A stretch of 64,000 nucleotides of DNA. Source: Clostridiales bacterium (GTDB lineage Bacteria > Bacillota > Clostridia > Oscillospirales > Oscillospiraceae). The position numbers were made by a program, and so were the translations under genes. The stretch lies in assembly GCA_014799565.1 (NCBI GenBank), contig JAAVHT010000021.1, positions 108,689 through 172,688 on the forward strand. Direction: 5' to 3'. Below are positions 53,464 to 60,916 of the stretch, piece after piece. Positions within the stretch are counted from its first letter, which is position 1. Every line of letters starts with the position of its first letter. Below the pieces are notes generated by a model. The model was not told the DNA's origin. It worked only from the letters and a program-made list of their open reading frames with translations, and ran no database searches.

Positions 53464-53492
53464 TTGACAATTTTTTAAGACTGTGGTAGTAT
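53464..53492 (+). promoter_or_regulatory. promoter of the blaI/blaR1-like genes
   Basis: TTGACA, 17-base spacer, TAGTAT. Confidence 0.65.
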
Positions 53493-53526
53493 TTATGCGT
53501 AGTGGCCACTACCGAAGTCTTAAAAA
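53472..53526 (+). promoter_or_regulatory. large operator dyad over the blaI promoter and leader
   Basis: 19-base arms TTTTTAAGACTGTGGTAGT and ACTACCGAAGTCTTAAAAA are complementary except for two positions. Between them sits a perfect 14-bp palindrome GTAGTGGCCACTAC (53499-53512). BlaI-type repressors bind GTAGTA/TACTAC-like dyads overlapping their own promoter, as here. Confidence 0.7.
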
Positions 53527-53540
53527 GGAGGTGTGATTGA

Positions 53541-53900
53541 ATGGACATTAAACTTTTCGACTCTGAGTTGAAGGTGATGTCTGTCCTGTGGCGCGATGGC
53601 GATGTTCCCGCTAAATATATCGCCAAACTGCTGACCGAGGAACTGGGCTGGAATGTCAATACGACCTATACCCTGATTAAGCGTTGTATTAAAAAAGGCG
53701 CGATTGAACGCTCCGACCCCGGTTTCATGTGCCATGCGCTTGTGCCGAAAGAGGATGTGCAGGAGGCAGAAACAAACGAGCTGATTAACAAGGTGTATGA
53801 CGGCTCTGCCGACAAGCTATTTGCGGCTCTGCTGGGGAGGAAGAAGTTAAGCGCCGCACAGATCGAAAAACTGAAACAGATTGTAGGCGACTTGGAATGA
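53541..53900 (+). CDS. BlaI/MecI-family repressor
   Basis: 119 residues, AAAAAGGAGGTGTG before the ATG. Winged helix LFDSELKVMSVLWRDGDVPAKYIAKLLTEELGWNVNTTYTLIKRCIKKGAIERSDPGFMCHALVPKEDVQ (residues 4-74) is the BlaI/MecI/CopY DNA-binding domain, with a C-terminal helical dimerisation part. Repressors of this kind are inactivated by a BlaR1/MecR1 protease; the adjacent gene encodes such a partner. No beta-lactamase, penicillin-binding protein or copper pump gene is near, so the regulon beyond the pair itself is unknown. Confidence 0.88.
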   Translation: MDIKLFDSELKVMSVLWRDGDVPAKYIAKLLTEELGWNVNTTYTLIKRCIKKGAIERSDPGFMCHALVPKEDVQEAETNELINKVYDGSADKLFAALLGRKKLSAAQIEKLKQIVGDLE

Positions 53901-53910
53901 GGTGGTGCAA

Positions 53911-55203
53911 ATGAGCCTGTTGCAAATGAGCTTTGCGGGGGCTGTGATGATCCTGGCTATTATCGTTATACGGGCCTTGGCGATCAATTTGCTGCCGAAA
54001 AAAACATTTCTTGCCCTTTGGGGTATAGCGGTCATGCGGCTGCTGCTCCCATTTTCCCTCCCCTCTGCGTTCAGTGTGTATTCACTGATAGACGATCACA
54101 TCCCCATGACAGCCCCGGCAAAAGTCCCACAAGCCTTTGAGGTGCTGCCAGCCGAAACAAACGGGCAGATGTTTACTATGCCTAGCGGCATATCCAATAC
54201 CGCAAGCTCTATTTCAGCATGGGCAATTATTTGGGGCGTTGGTATGCTGGTCTGTGCTTTGGTGTTTGCCATAGCATACTGGAAGTGCCGTCAAGAGTTC
54301 CAGACATCCCTGCCGGTAGACAACGGCTTCATCAGGGGCTGGCTGAGTTCACATCGGCTGAAACGGACAATTTCTGTTCGTCAGTCCAGCCGGTTCTCGG
54401 CTCCGCTCACTTACGGCGTATTCTGCCCGGTGATCTTGATGCCAACTTCTACCGATTGGGAAAATACAAAGTCGCTACAGTATGTTCTGGCGCACGAATA
54501 TGTGCATATCCGGCGATTTGACAGCATCACAAAATTAGTGCTGATTACGGCGCTGTGTGTGCATTGGTTTAATCCTTTGGTCTGGGCTATGTATGTCCTC
54601 GCAAACCGAGATATCGAGTTGTCCTGTGACGAGGCGGTTGTCCGGCTTTTCGGAGAAAACACAAAGGCGGCATATGCGCGGTCACTAATCAGCATGGAGG
54701 AAACACGGAGCGGCTTGACCCCTCTGTGCAACAATTTCAACAAAAATGCAATTGAAGAAAGGATAACTGCAATTATGAAAATCAAAAAAACATCCATTTT
54801 CTCGCTCGCCCTGGCCGTGGCACTGATTGTTGGCGTGACTACCGTTTTTGCGACCTCTGCCTTTGCCAGTTCCGGCAATGAAGGTGAAAAGCCGGCAAAC
54901 GTTGGTTTAGACCTGACCCCGTCCAGCAACCGGCAAATTACAGAAAAGAGCATCAATTTGGCGGACAGCAATAATGCCGCTGGCTTGGTTCAGCTTGTTG
55001 GCGATCAGGCTGTCGATAGTCAAGCCACAATCTCCCTCAACGACCTGAACCGCGAAGATGCCACCAGCATTTTAGAAAATACCCAACCTATGGAACTTAC
55101 GCTGATTTCGGTGAGCCATGACGATGAGCGTAAATTCGCGCCAGAGGAGTGGGCCGAGATACTAGAACTGATCGAGCAAGGGAAAGTGTACTGGGAGGAC
55201 TAA
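53911..55203 (+). CDS. BlaR1-like M56 metallopeptidase lacking the beta-lactam sensor domain
   Basis: 430 residues from the ATG at 53911 (GAGGTGGTGCAA upstream; earlier GTGs overlap the site). Four or so membrane helices; zinc site HEYVH at residues 195-199 within LAHEYVHIRRFDSITKLV, third ligand in ANRDIELSCDEAVV. A last helix near 290-312 (IFSLALAVALIVGVTTVFA) leads to a 120-residue extracellular tail (GLDLTPSSNRQITEKSINLADSN...) that bears no resemblance to the penicillin-binding sensor of BlaR1. The signal is therefore not a beta-lactam by this evidence. It would cleave the neighbouring BlaI repressor after induction. Confidence 0.82.
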   Translation: MSLLQMSFAGAVMILAIIVIRALAINLLPKKTFLALWGIAVMRLLLPFSLPSAFSVYSLIDDHIPMTAPAKVPQAFEVLPAETNGQMFTMPSGISNTASSISAWAIIWGVGMLVCALVFAIAYWKCRQEFQTSLPVDNGFIRGWLSSHRLKRTISVRQSSRFSAPLTYGVFCPVILMPTSTDWENTKSLQYVLAHEYVHIRRFDSITKLVLITALCVHWFNPLVWAMYVLANRDIELSCDEAVVRLFGENTKAAYARSLISMEETRSGLTPLCNNFNKNAIEERITAIMKIKKTSIFSLALAVALIVGVTTVFATSAFASSGNEGEKPANVGLDLTPSSNRQITEKSINLADSNNAAGLVQLVGDQAVDSQATISLNDLNREDATSILENTQPMELTLISVSHDDERKFAPEEWAEILELIEQGKVYWED

Positions 55204-55269
55204 TGATGCCAATCCTGTTATATCCCTTGAAATAGGCTGCAAGGCAAATACAATATCATAAAGTACCGT

Positions 55270-55307
55270 AAAGCGGGCAAGGATTTCACATCTTTGTCCG
55301 CTTTTTT
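55270..55307 (+). terminator. terminator of the blaI/blaR1-like genes
   Basis: Stem AAAGCGGGCAAGG/CTTTGTCCGCTTT with G-T pairs, then TTTTTT. Confidence 0.65.
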
Positions 55308-55350
55308 ATGCCCGGAAACGGGCGAAACATTCTCCTAATTATATGAAAAT

Positions 55351-55388
55351 CGCCCGTCTGAATCCCGGTTGGGATTCAGACGGGCTTT
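55351..55388. terminator. second strong hairpin near the right end of element 1
   Basis: Long stem CGCCCGTCTGAATCCC with GGGATTCAGACGGGC, 4-base loop, followed by TTTCG. The 373-base gap 55204-55576 holds these hairpins, the right att site and Int box pair but no gene. Confidence 0.7.
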
Positions 55389-55416
55389 CGTATGCACCCC
55401 GAAACCGTCAGCTAAC

Positions 55417-55428
55417 AGTGATAAGTGA
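55417..55428. other. candidate right attachment site of element 1
   Basis: AGTGATAAGTGA, matching the left site. It is part of an inverted repeat AGTGATAAG...CTTATCACT (55417-55446). Confidence 0.45.
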
Positions 55429-55502
55429 ATTTAGTTCCTTATCACTATAAAGGCAACGGTTACAGGGTTTTTTCTTTTTGTGCCCAATGGAGAGAAACGA
55501 GG

Positions 55503-55523
55503 TTTTGACCTCTTTTTGACCTC
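55503..55523 (+). other. paired Int arm-type boxes, left end of element 2
   Basis: TTGACCTC at 55505 and 55516, an 11-bp direct repeat, with a further TTTGACCA at 55545. Mirrors the pair at 63404 and 63415. Confidence 0.5.
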
Positions 55524-55576
55524 CTTGGGCTTAATTTTTTGGGGTTTGACCACCAAATAGACAAAGCAATTCGATT

Positions 55577-55987
55577 TCAATTATGCTTGCCGGACAAATG
55601 ATTTTCCTCGATTTCTTTGATAAAGCGTTCTCCTGTTTCTTCGTCTACCGAAAATAGCATGGAGCGGAACACCAACCATTTGTTTGACAGTTCTCGCATT
55701 TTTGTCAGGCTCATAGGGGGGTGTAGCACCTCAAAACTATTTAAATGCATATAGTACTCTTCATCTTTTTTGTTATCGCAATCTTTCATTTTCCGTTCCC
55801 CATCAGCTATACCATAAGCAACAATACCTGTTCCATTTTTATACAGGAAAACAATATCGTCTTTACATAATCTACTAATTCTCCCGCGCCAAGAGCCGGT
55901 ATAGCAAGATGCCTTTTGCTCCGATAACATTTCGTCCGTAAAACGCTCATTCGTTTTTGCATTTGTATTGAATATGTAATATGACAT
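55577..55987 (-). CDS. EVE/PUA-like domain protein
   Basis: 136 residues from the ATG at 55987 (GGGAGGAAAC upstream; the longer frame covers A/T-rich leader). MSYYIFNTNAKTNERFTDEMLSEQKASCYTGSWRGRISRLCKDDIVFLYKNGTGIVAYGIADGERKM fits the EVE/PUA-like beta-barrel that reads modified or mismatched bases, with the WxxxxxxDxVFLY core. EVE-type proteins often accompany restriction or anti-phage systems, but no nuclease partner is present. Low GC; lies leftward at the seam of the two elements. Assignment by pattern only. Confidence 0.45.
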   Translation of the reverse strand: MSYYIFNTNAKTNERFTDEMLSEQKASCYTGSWRGRISRLCKDDIVFLYKNGTGIVAYGIADGERKMKDCDNKKDEEYYMHLNSFEVLHPPMSLTKMRELSNKWLVFRSMLFSVDEETGERFIKEIEENHLSGKHN

Positions 55988-56465
55988 ACAATGTTTCCTC
56001 CCAAAGATTTGATAATTGGTTGCATGTAAACGTTGCACACAAGGGGCGATAACGCATTGATATATGTTTGGCCTTTTCTTTGCTTGTACGAATCTCATTG
56101 CCAAATCCAGCCGACAGCAGAAGAAAAACATCAACAAAAAGAGATACCACACATTCTTTTCTCTTGTGATATATCCCAAACATCAGATTTCTAAAAATTT
56201 TTGAAAGATTTTCGGCTGTGTTTGTCTCTCAAAAACGTTTTTATACTATAGAGGTTTTTTACATAGCCCACAGCAAGCTCTTTCTGAGCGAGCGTCAAAC
56301 TTGATATTAACCGAAACAAAAGCCAAAAGTCTTTCTATATTCTCGGCTGTTTTCCTGTTCCTCATTTCGTTATTTAGTACATAGTGAGTTTTACAAAAAC
56401 CAAAAGGCCTCTCTCGTTTGTTACCTTCTGGCTTGTAAACTCACAAACCGAAAGGAGGATTATAA
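55988..56465. other. 478-base A/T-rich leader of the rep gene, no gene seen
   Basis: Intergenic stretch with poly-A/T tracts and a -10-like TATACT at 56242-56247 without a well-spaced -35. A Rep nick site would be expected here, but I see no definite hairpin. Confidence 0.4.
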
Positions 56466-57281
56466 ATGAACACAGTCATAGAACAAACCAACTTTGTCCA
56501 ACCTACCCCTTTGCAACGTTGTACTGTTTATGAAGCAGAAACCTTTATGGAGGCAGTCGCTTCTGCGTGTACCCCGAACAACCTTCAGCAGTACCGACGT
56601 GTTGACAAAAGGCACTATGTTGATACCCGGACTGGAGAGCTAAAGGAGTACCAGAAACAGGAACGCCCCCCGGATGATTTGTCTTTCTATAGTCGAAGCT
56701 TTAACGAACTCAGGCGTATCATTTTTGCTAATTTCACAGGTTCAAGCGCGGAATGTCATGTGACGTTAACCGTTGCCCCTGGGTTAAGTGCCACCCTCTC
56801 TGATCTGCAAGAATACTTTCGCAAATTTTTTAAGAAGTTTCATTATCATTATCCGATATGCGAGTATTTGACGATCGCGGAGCCTCATCAAAACGGGCGG
56901 TATCATCTTCATGTTCTCTTACTAAACACATCTGGCAACTCACTGTGCATTAGTAATGAGAAGATACAACAGTGGTGGAGAATGGGGCAAACCTATATCT
57001 GTAAGGTACGAAAGCCTGAGGTCATGGCGAATTATTTCTGTTCTGTCAAAAAACAGCGGCGTTGGGCAGAGCACTACTACCCTAATCACCGACTGTTCCG
57101 ATGTTCAAATGGTATCAGTAGATTACAAAAAAGGAAAATGACAAGAAAGGAAGTTAGCGAGTATGCAGAAGAAAAAGGATTTCATTTTGTTTCTGGCCGG
57201 ACTTATCAAATCAGCCAGGGCGATACAGAAGGAGGTGTGCAAACCGTCAATGTTGTCACAAGAGAGCGGTTCAGACGCTGA
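56466..57281 (+). CDS. HUH-endonuclease replication protein (rolling-circle, G2P-like)
   Basis: 271 residues, AAAGGAGGATTATAA before the ATG. Rep motifs: strand motif CHVTLTVAPG (residues 98-107), metal-binding GRYHLHVLL (HLH, near residue 147), and the catalytic Tyr in VMANYFCSVKKQR (Tyr near residue 186, YxxxxK). This is the Rep_ORF2/G2P family of filamentous phages and small plasmids. It would nick the element's circular form for rolling-circle replication or serve in satellite-like mobilisation. First gene of the rightward element 2 operon. Confidence 0.75.
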   Translation: MNTVIEQTNFVQPTPLQRCTVYEAETFMEAVASACTPNNLQQYRRVDKRHYVDTRTGELKEYQKQERPPDDLSFYSRSFNELRRIIFANFTGSSAECHVTLTVAPGLSATLSDLQEYFRKFFKKFHYHYPICEYLTIAEPHQNGRYHLHVLLLNTSGNSLCISNEKIQQWWRMGQTYICKVRKPEVMANYFCSVKKQRRWAEHYYPNHRLFRCSNGISRLQKRKMTRKEVSEYAEEKGFHFVSGRTYQISQGDTEGGVQTVNVVTRERFRR

Positions 57282-57366
57282 GGAGCGCTATCAGTATACT
57301 GATGCTGACGCGCCCTACAGCCCTCAAGAAGCGGAGGAGGGGTTCTGGGACCTGTGGATATTCTGA
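57250..57366 (+). CDS. possible small acidic protein overlapping rep end
   Basis: 38 residues (MLSQESGSDAEERYQYTDADAP...WDLWIF) in a frame different from rep, overlapping its last 32 bases. An AAGGAGG lies 14 bases upstream, too far for comfort; a GTG at 57235 is an alternative. Acidic, no known fold. Listed because the surrounding small genes are tightly packed and clearly translated. Confidence 0.3.
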   Translation: MLSQESGSDAEERYQYTDADAPYSPQEAEEGFWDLWIF

Positions 57367-57419
57367 TTTTATACCTGAATGGCTGGAGACAAACAAAAAT
57401 ATCAAAAGGAGGCTGAAAT

Positions 57420-57638
57420 ATGTCAGCAACAACCGAAAATATGGAGGACATTAGTCTACAGACCGTCGAAGATATATTTAACTTTCTTCGATCTGGGCTT
57501 CCGTGTCCTATTGACGGGAGAGTTATCCTGACTGACGACGCTATATATGCAACAGCAAATAATTTGTATCGGGCCCTCATTAACGATGCCCAGAGTGAAA
57601 ACCAGCCAACAACAGACAATTACAAGGAGGACAACTAA
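57420..57638 (+). CDS. small protein of element 2 (unknown)
   Basis: 72 residues, AAAAGGAGGCTGAAAT directly before the ATG. Acidic, helical (MEDISLQTVEDIFNFLRSGLPCPIDGRVILTDDAIYATANNLYRALIND). Similar small genes sit between Rep and Xis in related gut elements; role unknown. Its stop is 1 base from the next start. Confidence 0.6.
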   Translation: MSATTENMEDISLQTVEDIFNFLRSGLPCPIDGRVILTDDAIYATANNLYRALINDAQSENQPTTDNYKEDN

Positions 57639-57639
57639 A

Positions 57640-57822
57640 ATGATCCACATCATAGAAGAGAACCGCAAAACATTGTCAGGTACAACAGAGGAGCTAATAG
57701 ATATGATAGCAGGCCTGCCGTCCGGCCTCTATGATATTGAAATCTCAAGGTTAGCTTCTCCCTCCTGTGGAGGGGGAAAGCACCAGGGTGAACCGCAGTG
57801 TTTTCGTCTGCGGGTATCATAA
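57640..57822 (+). CDS. small protein of element 2 (unknown)
   Basis: 60 residues from the ATG at 57640 (CAAGGAGGACAACTAAA upstream; longer frame discarded). MIHIIEENRKTLSGTTEELIDMIAGLPSGLYDIEISRL followed by SPSCGGGKHQGEPQCFRLRVS. No family recognised. Ends 12 bases before the excisionase gene; all in one transcript. Confidence 0.6.
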   Translation: MIHIIEENRKTLSGTTEELIDMIAGLPSGLYDIEISRLASPSCGGGKHQGEPQCFRLRVS

Positions 57823-57834
57823 GGAGGTGTTCTG

Positions 57835-58086
57835 ATGGTAAGAGTACGCTCCATTCCTGAAGCGTGTCAAATGCTAAAGGCTGATGACCCGGACAGCCGT
57901 GTTACCGTTAGTATGCTCCGGCGCTGGGTAGCAGACGGCACTATTCCCTGTATTAAGGTAGGACGAAAGATACTCCTTAATTACGACAGCGTACTGGAAT
58001 ATCTGTCCACTCCCTGTGTCAAATCTTCCGTTAAACCTGATGCAGAGCTGGGAACGATACGCCCGGTGCCTGTTTCAGTGAAGTAA
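57835..58086 (+). CDS. excisionase-like helix-turn-helix protein
   Basis: 83 residues, AAGGAGGTGTTCTG before the ATG. VRVRSIPEACQMLKADDPDSRVTVSMLRRWVADGTIPCIKVGRKILLNYDSVLEYL (residues 2-57) is a MerR-like DNA-binding fold of the HTH_17/Xis type, with IPCIKVGRKILLNYD as wing. Next to the integrase it is the natural excision directionality factor. Confidence 0.8.
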   Translation: MVRVRSIPEACQMLKADDPDSRVTVSMLRRWVADGTIPCIKVGRKILLNYDSVLEYLSTPCVKSSVKPDAELGTIRPVPVSVK

Positions 58087-58275
58087 TTTCTTCCAAAGCG
58101 TGATAATGCAGTGGGGCACCCTTTCCTGCCCTGATTATTCTTATCACGCCTTGATAAAAAATTTTTCCAATATTTGAGAAAATGTTTTGCAATTTGGAAA
58201 AGTTTGATTTATGTTAACTTTGGGGGACACGATTTGAAACGCCTCCAAATGCTTCTGTGGAAAGGAAGGAGCAAA

Positions 58276-59469
58276 ATGGCAACTGCTCGTTTACGGGGAT
58301 CATCCTATGAAATCCGGGTTTCCTGCGGCCTCGACAGTCGGGGCAAGCGGCTCTATGAGTATATGCACTGGACGCCGGAGCCCGGCATGACCCCAAAGCA
58401 GATAGAGAAAGAGTTGGAGCGGCAAAAGGTTCTATTCGAGAACAAAGTCCGAAAAGGGGAGGTTGTCAGCAGTAACATCTATTTTCGGGACTTCTCCGCC
58501 CGGTGGATGGAGGACTACGCCAAACAGCGGCTGGCGCCTAAGACATTCTATCGCTACGGTGAATATCTACAGCGGATCAATACGGCAATCGGCCATATCA
58601 AACTGGCGGATTTACGGCCTACCCATCTCAACACCTTTTACAAAAACTTGATGGAACCCGGTACAAACAAGAAGGGGAAGCGGGACAAGCATGGGGAACT
58701 GATAGAGCTTAGACCGCTGGCCCCGAAAACTGTCCTTGACCATCACCGGCTGATTTCCAAAATTCTAAATACCGCCGTCCGCTGGGAGCTGTTAGACCGC
58801 AACGTGGCCGAACGGGCAGACCCACCTAAACTCGTCAGCCAGGAGCGGGAGTGCCTTGACGAGGCTAATTTGAAAAAGCTGCTGTTCCTGCTGAACCGGG
58901 AACCCATGCAGTACCGCGCCATGATTACCCTGCTCATTTATACGGGTATGCGCCGTGGGGAACTGTGCGGGCTTGAATGGAAGGATATAGACTTTGAACA
59001 CCAGACGCTTTCCATCTGCCGTTCTTCCCAATATCTCGGAGGGGGGAACTATATCACCAAGGAGCCTAAGACAAAAGCCGGTATCCGTAAAATGACCATT
59101 GGCCCCGGCGTCTGTCAAATGCTCCGGCAGTATCAGCAGTACCAGAACCAGCAGAAGGAGAAAGCGGGGGACTGCTGGCAGGAAACCGACAGGCTGTTCA
59201 CCCAGTGGGACGGACGGCCCATCCACCCTGATACCATCTCCGGCTGGTTCCCTAAGTTCTTGGAGCGGTGTGACCTTCCAAAAGTCACCCTCCACTCCCT
59301 CCGTCACAGCAACGCCACGATCATGATTGCAGAAGGGGTAGACATTCGCACCGTTTCCAACCGTCTGGGCCATGCCCATACCAGCACCACACTGAACATC
59401 TATACCCACGCACTGAAAACCCGTGACCAGGACGCGGCGGACAAGCTGGACGCGGCCTTTAACTTCTGA
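58276..59469 (+). CDS. tyrosine-type site-specific integrase
   Basis: 397 residues from the ATG at 58276 (AAAGGAAGGAGC upstream). An N-terminal AP2-like arm-binding part (ARLRGSSYEIRVSCGLDSRGKRLYEYMHW) and SAM-like core-binding domain (residues 65-165) lead to the catalytic domain: Arg in YTGMRRGELCGLEW near residue 222, Lys in ITKEPKTKAGIRKM near 262, HSLRHSNATIMIAEGVDIRTVSNRLGHAHTSTTLNIYTHAL with H-x-x-R, His and the nucleophile Tyr near residue 378. The Tn916-Int type. It would recombine at the tRNA-fMet 3' end. Followed by repeat copy A. Confidence 0.92.
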   Translation: MATARLRGSSYEIRVSCGLDSRGKRLYEYMHWTPEPGMTPKQIEKELERQKVLFENKVRKGEVVSSNIYFRDFSARWMEDYAKQRLAPKTFYRYGEYLQRINTAIGHIKLADLRPTHLNTFYKNLMEPGTNKKGKRDKHGELIELRPLAPKTVLDHHRLISKILNTAVRWELLDRNVAERADPPKLVSQERECLDEANLKKLLFLLNREPMQYRAMITLLIYTGMRRGELCGLEWKDIDFEHQTLSICRSSQYLGGGNYITKEPKTKAGIRKMTIGPGVCQMLRQYQQYQNQQKEKAGDCWQETDRLFTQWDGRPIHPDTISGWFPKFLERCDLPKVTLHSLRHSNATIMIAEGVDIRTVSNRLGHAHTSTTLNIYTHALKTRDQDAADKLDAAFNF

Positions 59470-59489
59470 TAGATAGCTGTATCAAGAGA

Positions 59490-59618
59490 GCTCCACCCCG
59501 TTCAAGCAGGGTGGAGCTTTTTCTTTTGGCAAGGTTCGGCTGGGAATGCCCTGTAGCCCTCCTGGAGCCTCATAGAGCGTGTTAAACATACCACGGGGAA
59601 GGGGGGGCGGCAAAGGAT
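59490..59618. repeat. ~128-bp direct repeat, copy A (opens with a terminator)
   Basis: Begins 20 bases after the integrase stop with stem GCTCCACCC/GGGTGGAGC and TTTTTCTTTT, then continues to CCACGGGGAAGGGGGGGCGGCAAAGG. Matches 61623-61749 over its length, roughly 70% by eye. Confidence 0.75.
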
Positions 59619-59646
59619 AGTCAAGCTCTGTGAGCCCTCTAAACCC

Positions 59647-60072
59647 TTAACACAATGTTTTCTCTCCGTTCTGAAACAGGGCTTCGTTGAGATCCAATAT
59701 CCCCTTGCTTTTCTCCCAGACAAAGAGGATCACCGCGTCCCGTTTCCTGCGGGGATAGAGTGGGGCATACCCACAGTGCTTCAACAGCTCCTGCACCTCG
59801 TCTACAGTCAGGCCCATTGCCTTGCATAAGCACAGAAGCTTGTCCCGCGTTGGCTTGCGAGACCCCGCCATGACCTGATAGGCATATATCACATTCAAAC
59901 CAGACGTTTTCGCCACATCGGCACGGGCCAAGCCTTTGTACGCTATGATTTGGTTGATATGGTCGGAGACAGACTGCGTTTTAAGGAACTCATTGTTTGC
60001 TTTAATATAGCCGTCAAAGCTTTCTGATTTCATCAACTCGGACATAAGGCCGCTGGTGGATTTTTCCTCCAT
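59647..60072 (-). CDS. XRE-family regulator, divergent partner of the kinase
   Basis: 141 residues, ATG at 60072 (AGAAAGGTGTCGGAGC upstream). Residues 33-95 are a Cro/CI fold: SVSDHINQIIAYKGLARADVAKTSGLNVIYAYQVMAGSRKPTRDKLLCLCKAMGLTVDEVQELL. The C-terminal LKHCGYAPLYPRRKRDAVILFVWEKSKGILDLNEALFQNGEK is a conserved tail seen in XRE proteins beside small kinases in Firmicutes (recollection, not checked). A divergent promoter region with the dyad TTAAGC-5-GCTTAA lies between this gene and the kinase, so it probably represses both. Possible phosphorylation target of the kinase. Confidence 0.75.
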   Translation of the reverse strand: MEEKSTSGLMSELMKSESFDGYIKANNEFLKTQSVSDHINQIIAYKGLARADVAKTSGLNVIYAYQVMAGSRKPTRDKLLCLCKAMGLTVDEVQELLKHCGYAPLYPRRKRDAVILFVWEKSKGILDLNEALFQNGEKTLC

Positions 60073-60118
60073 GCTCCGACACCTTCTTTCTGAGCCTTTT
60101 TATCATACCATACCCAAT

Positions 60119-60145
60119 TTGTAAAGTGTTAAGCTGCCTGCTTAA
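60119..60145. promoter_or_regulatory. operator-like dyad between XRE and kinase genes
   Basis: TTAAGC-TGCCT-GCTTAA (60129-60145), preceded by TTGTAAAGTG. The 14-base AAAGTGTTAAGCTG core recurs at 62857-62870. The minus-strand TTAACA box at 60126-60131 may serve as -35 of the XRE gene. Confidence 0.5.
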
Positions 60146-60167
60146 TGTAGATTTCGGGCGCAGTCTG

Positions 60168-60176
60168 TGATATAAT
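60168..60176 (+). promoter_or_regulatory. extended -10 promoter of the kinase gene
   Basis: TGATATAAT; the -35 position (TAGATT) is poor. The predicted transcript start is about 60183, so translation from 60185 would be nearly leaderless, arguing for the GTG at 60200. Confidence 0.5.
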
Positions 60177-60199
60177 GTTGAAAAATGGGAGGTGAGCGT

Positions 60200-60916
60200 G
60201 TGCTTGATTGGCTGAGAGAGGAATTGACACGGTACTATACCTCGGTCAAGGTGTTGAAACAGGGCGAGCAGTCCACTGTGCAGGTCATGCGCCACAACAC
60301 CCTGCACACGGACATGATCGTGCGGGATTTTACCGGCAGTGGGGAGGTATATGAAGCCCTGCAAAAAATATCCCATCCCAACATCCCCGTGGTTTACGAG
60401 GTAGCGCAGGAGGGCTCCCATGTGGTCGTACTGGAGGAATTCATTGACGGCACCACGATTGCGGAAACTCTTAAAACACAGACATACGCCGAGACTGAGG
60501 CGGTCAACATCGTTATGGAGCTGTGCGGGGTACTGGCTGTGCTTCACTCGCTGGGCATCATCCACCGGGACATTAAGCCGGAGAACGTGATGATAGGCCG
60601 GGAGGGCAGGGTGAAGCTCATCGACTACGGCGCGGCCAGATTCTATAAGTCCTATCAGGTCAACGACACAGTGATCATCGGCACCACGGGCTTTGCCGCC
60701 CCGGAGCAGTTTGGTATCGCCCAAACCGACAACAGAACGGATATTTTCTCCCTGGGTATCCTGCTCAACGTCATGCTGACGGGAGAACACCCCTCACGGC
60801 GGCTCTACCCGGGCAAGCGGCTGGCCCGCGTCATTCAGAGATGTACGCAAATTGCCCCGGACAAGCGTTATCTCAATGTCCAGAGGCTGGAAAAGGAGCT
60901 GGGCCGATGGAGATGA
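60200..60916 (+). CDS. small Hanks-type Ser/Thr protein kinase, atypical (Arg for VAIK lysine)
   Basis: 238 residues from a GTG at 60200 (GGGAGGTGAGC upstream). The full kinase fold is present without extra domains: gly-loop region LKQGEQSTVQVMRH, a MIVRDF strand where the usual VAIK lysine is Arg42, HRDIKPEN (catalytic Asp124), IDYGAAR (DFG read as DYG, metal Asp142), TTGFAAPEQ (APE) and TDIFSLGILLNVML. The catalytic loop is intact, so activity is plausible despite the Arg. The gene overlaps the zinc-ribbon gene by 10 bases and is divergent from an XRE regulator. Defence or growth-control role is speculative. Confidence 0.82.
   Translation: MLDWLREELTRYYTSVKVLKQGEQSTVQVMRHNTLHTDMIVRDFTGSGEVYEALQKISHPNIPVVYEVAQEGSHVVVLEEFIDGTTIAETLKTQTYAETEAVNIVMELCGVLAVLHSLGIIHRDIKPENVMIGREGRVKLIDYGAARFYKSYQVNDTVIIGTTGFAAPEQFGIAQTDNRTDIFSLGILLNVMLTGEHPSRRLYPGKRLARVIQRCTQIAPDKRYLNVQRLEKELGRWR

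Noticed and set aside
53499..53512. Perfect palindrome considered as a transposon end
   Set aside because: Its place within the larger dyad over the blaI promoter fits an operator better; no matching end nearby.
55947..56183. Extra minus-strand frames upstream of the EVE-like gene
   Set aside because: Hydrophobic, Cys-rich random-looking translation in an A/T-rich leader; the ATG at 55987 has the only good ribosome binding site.
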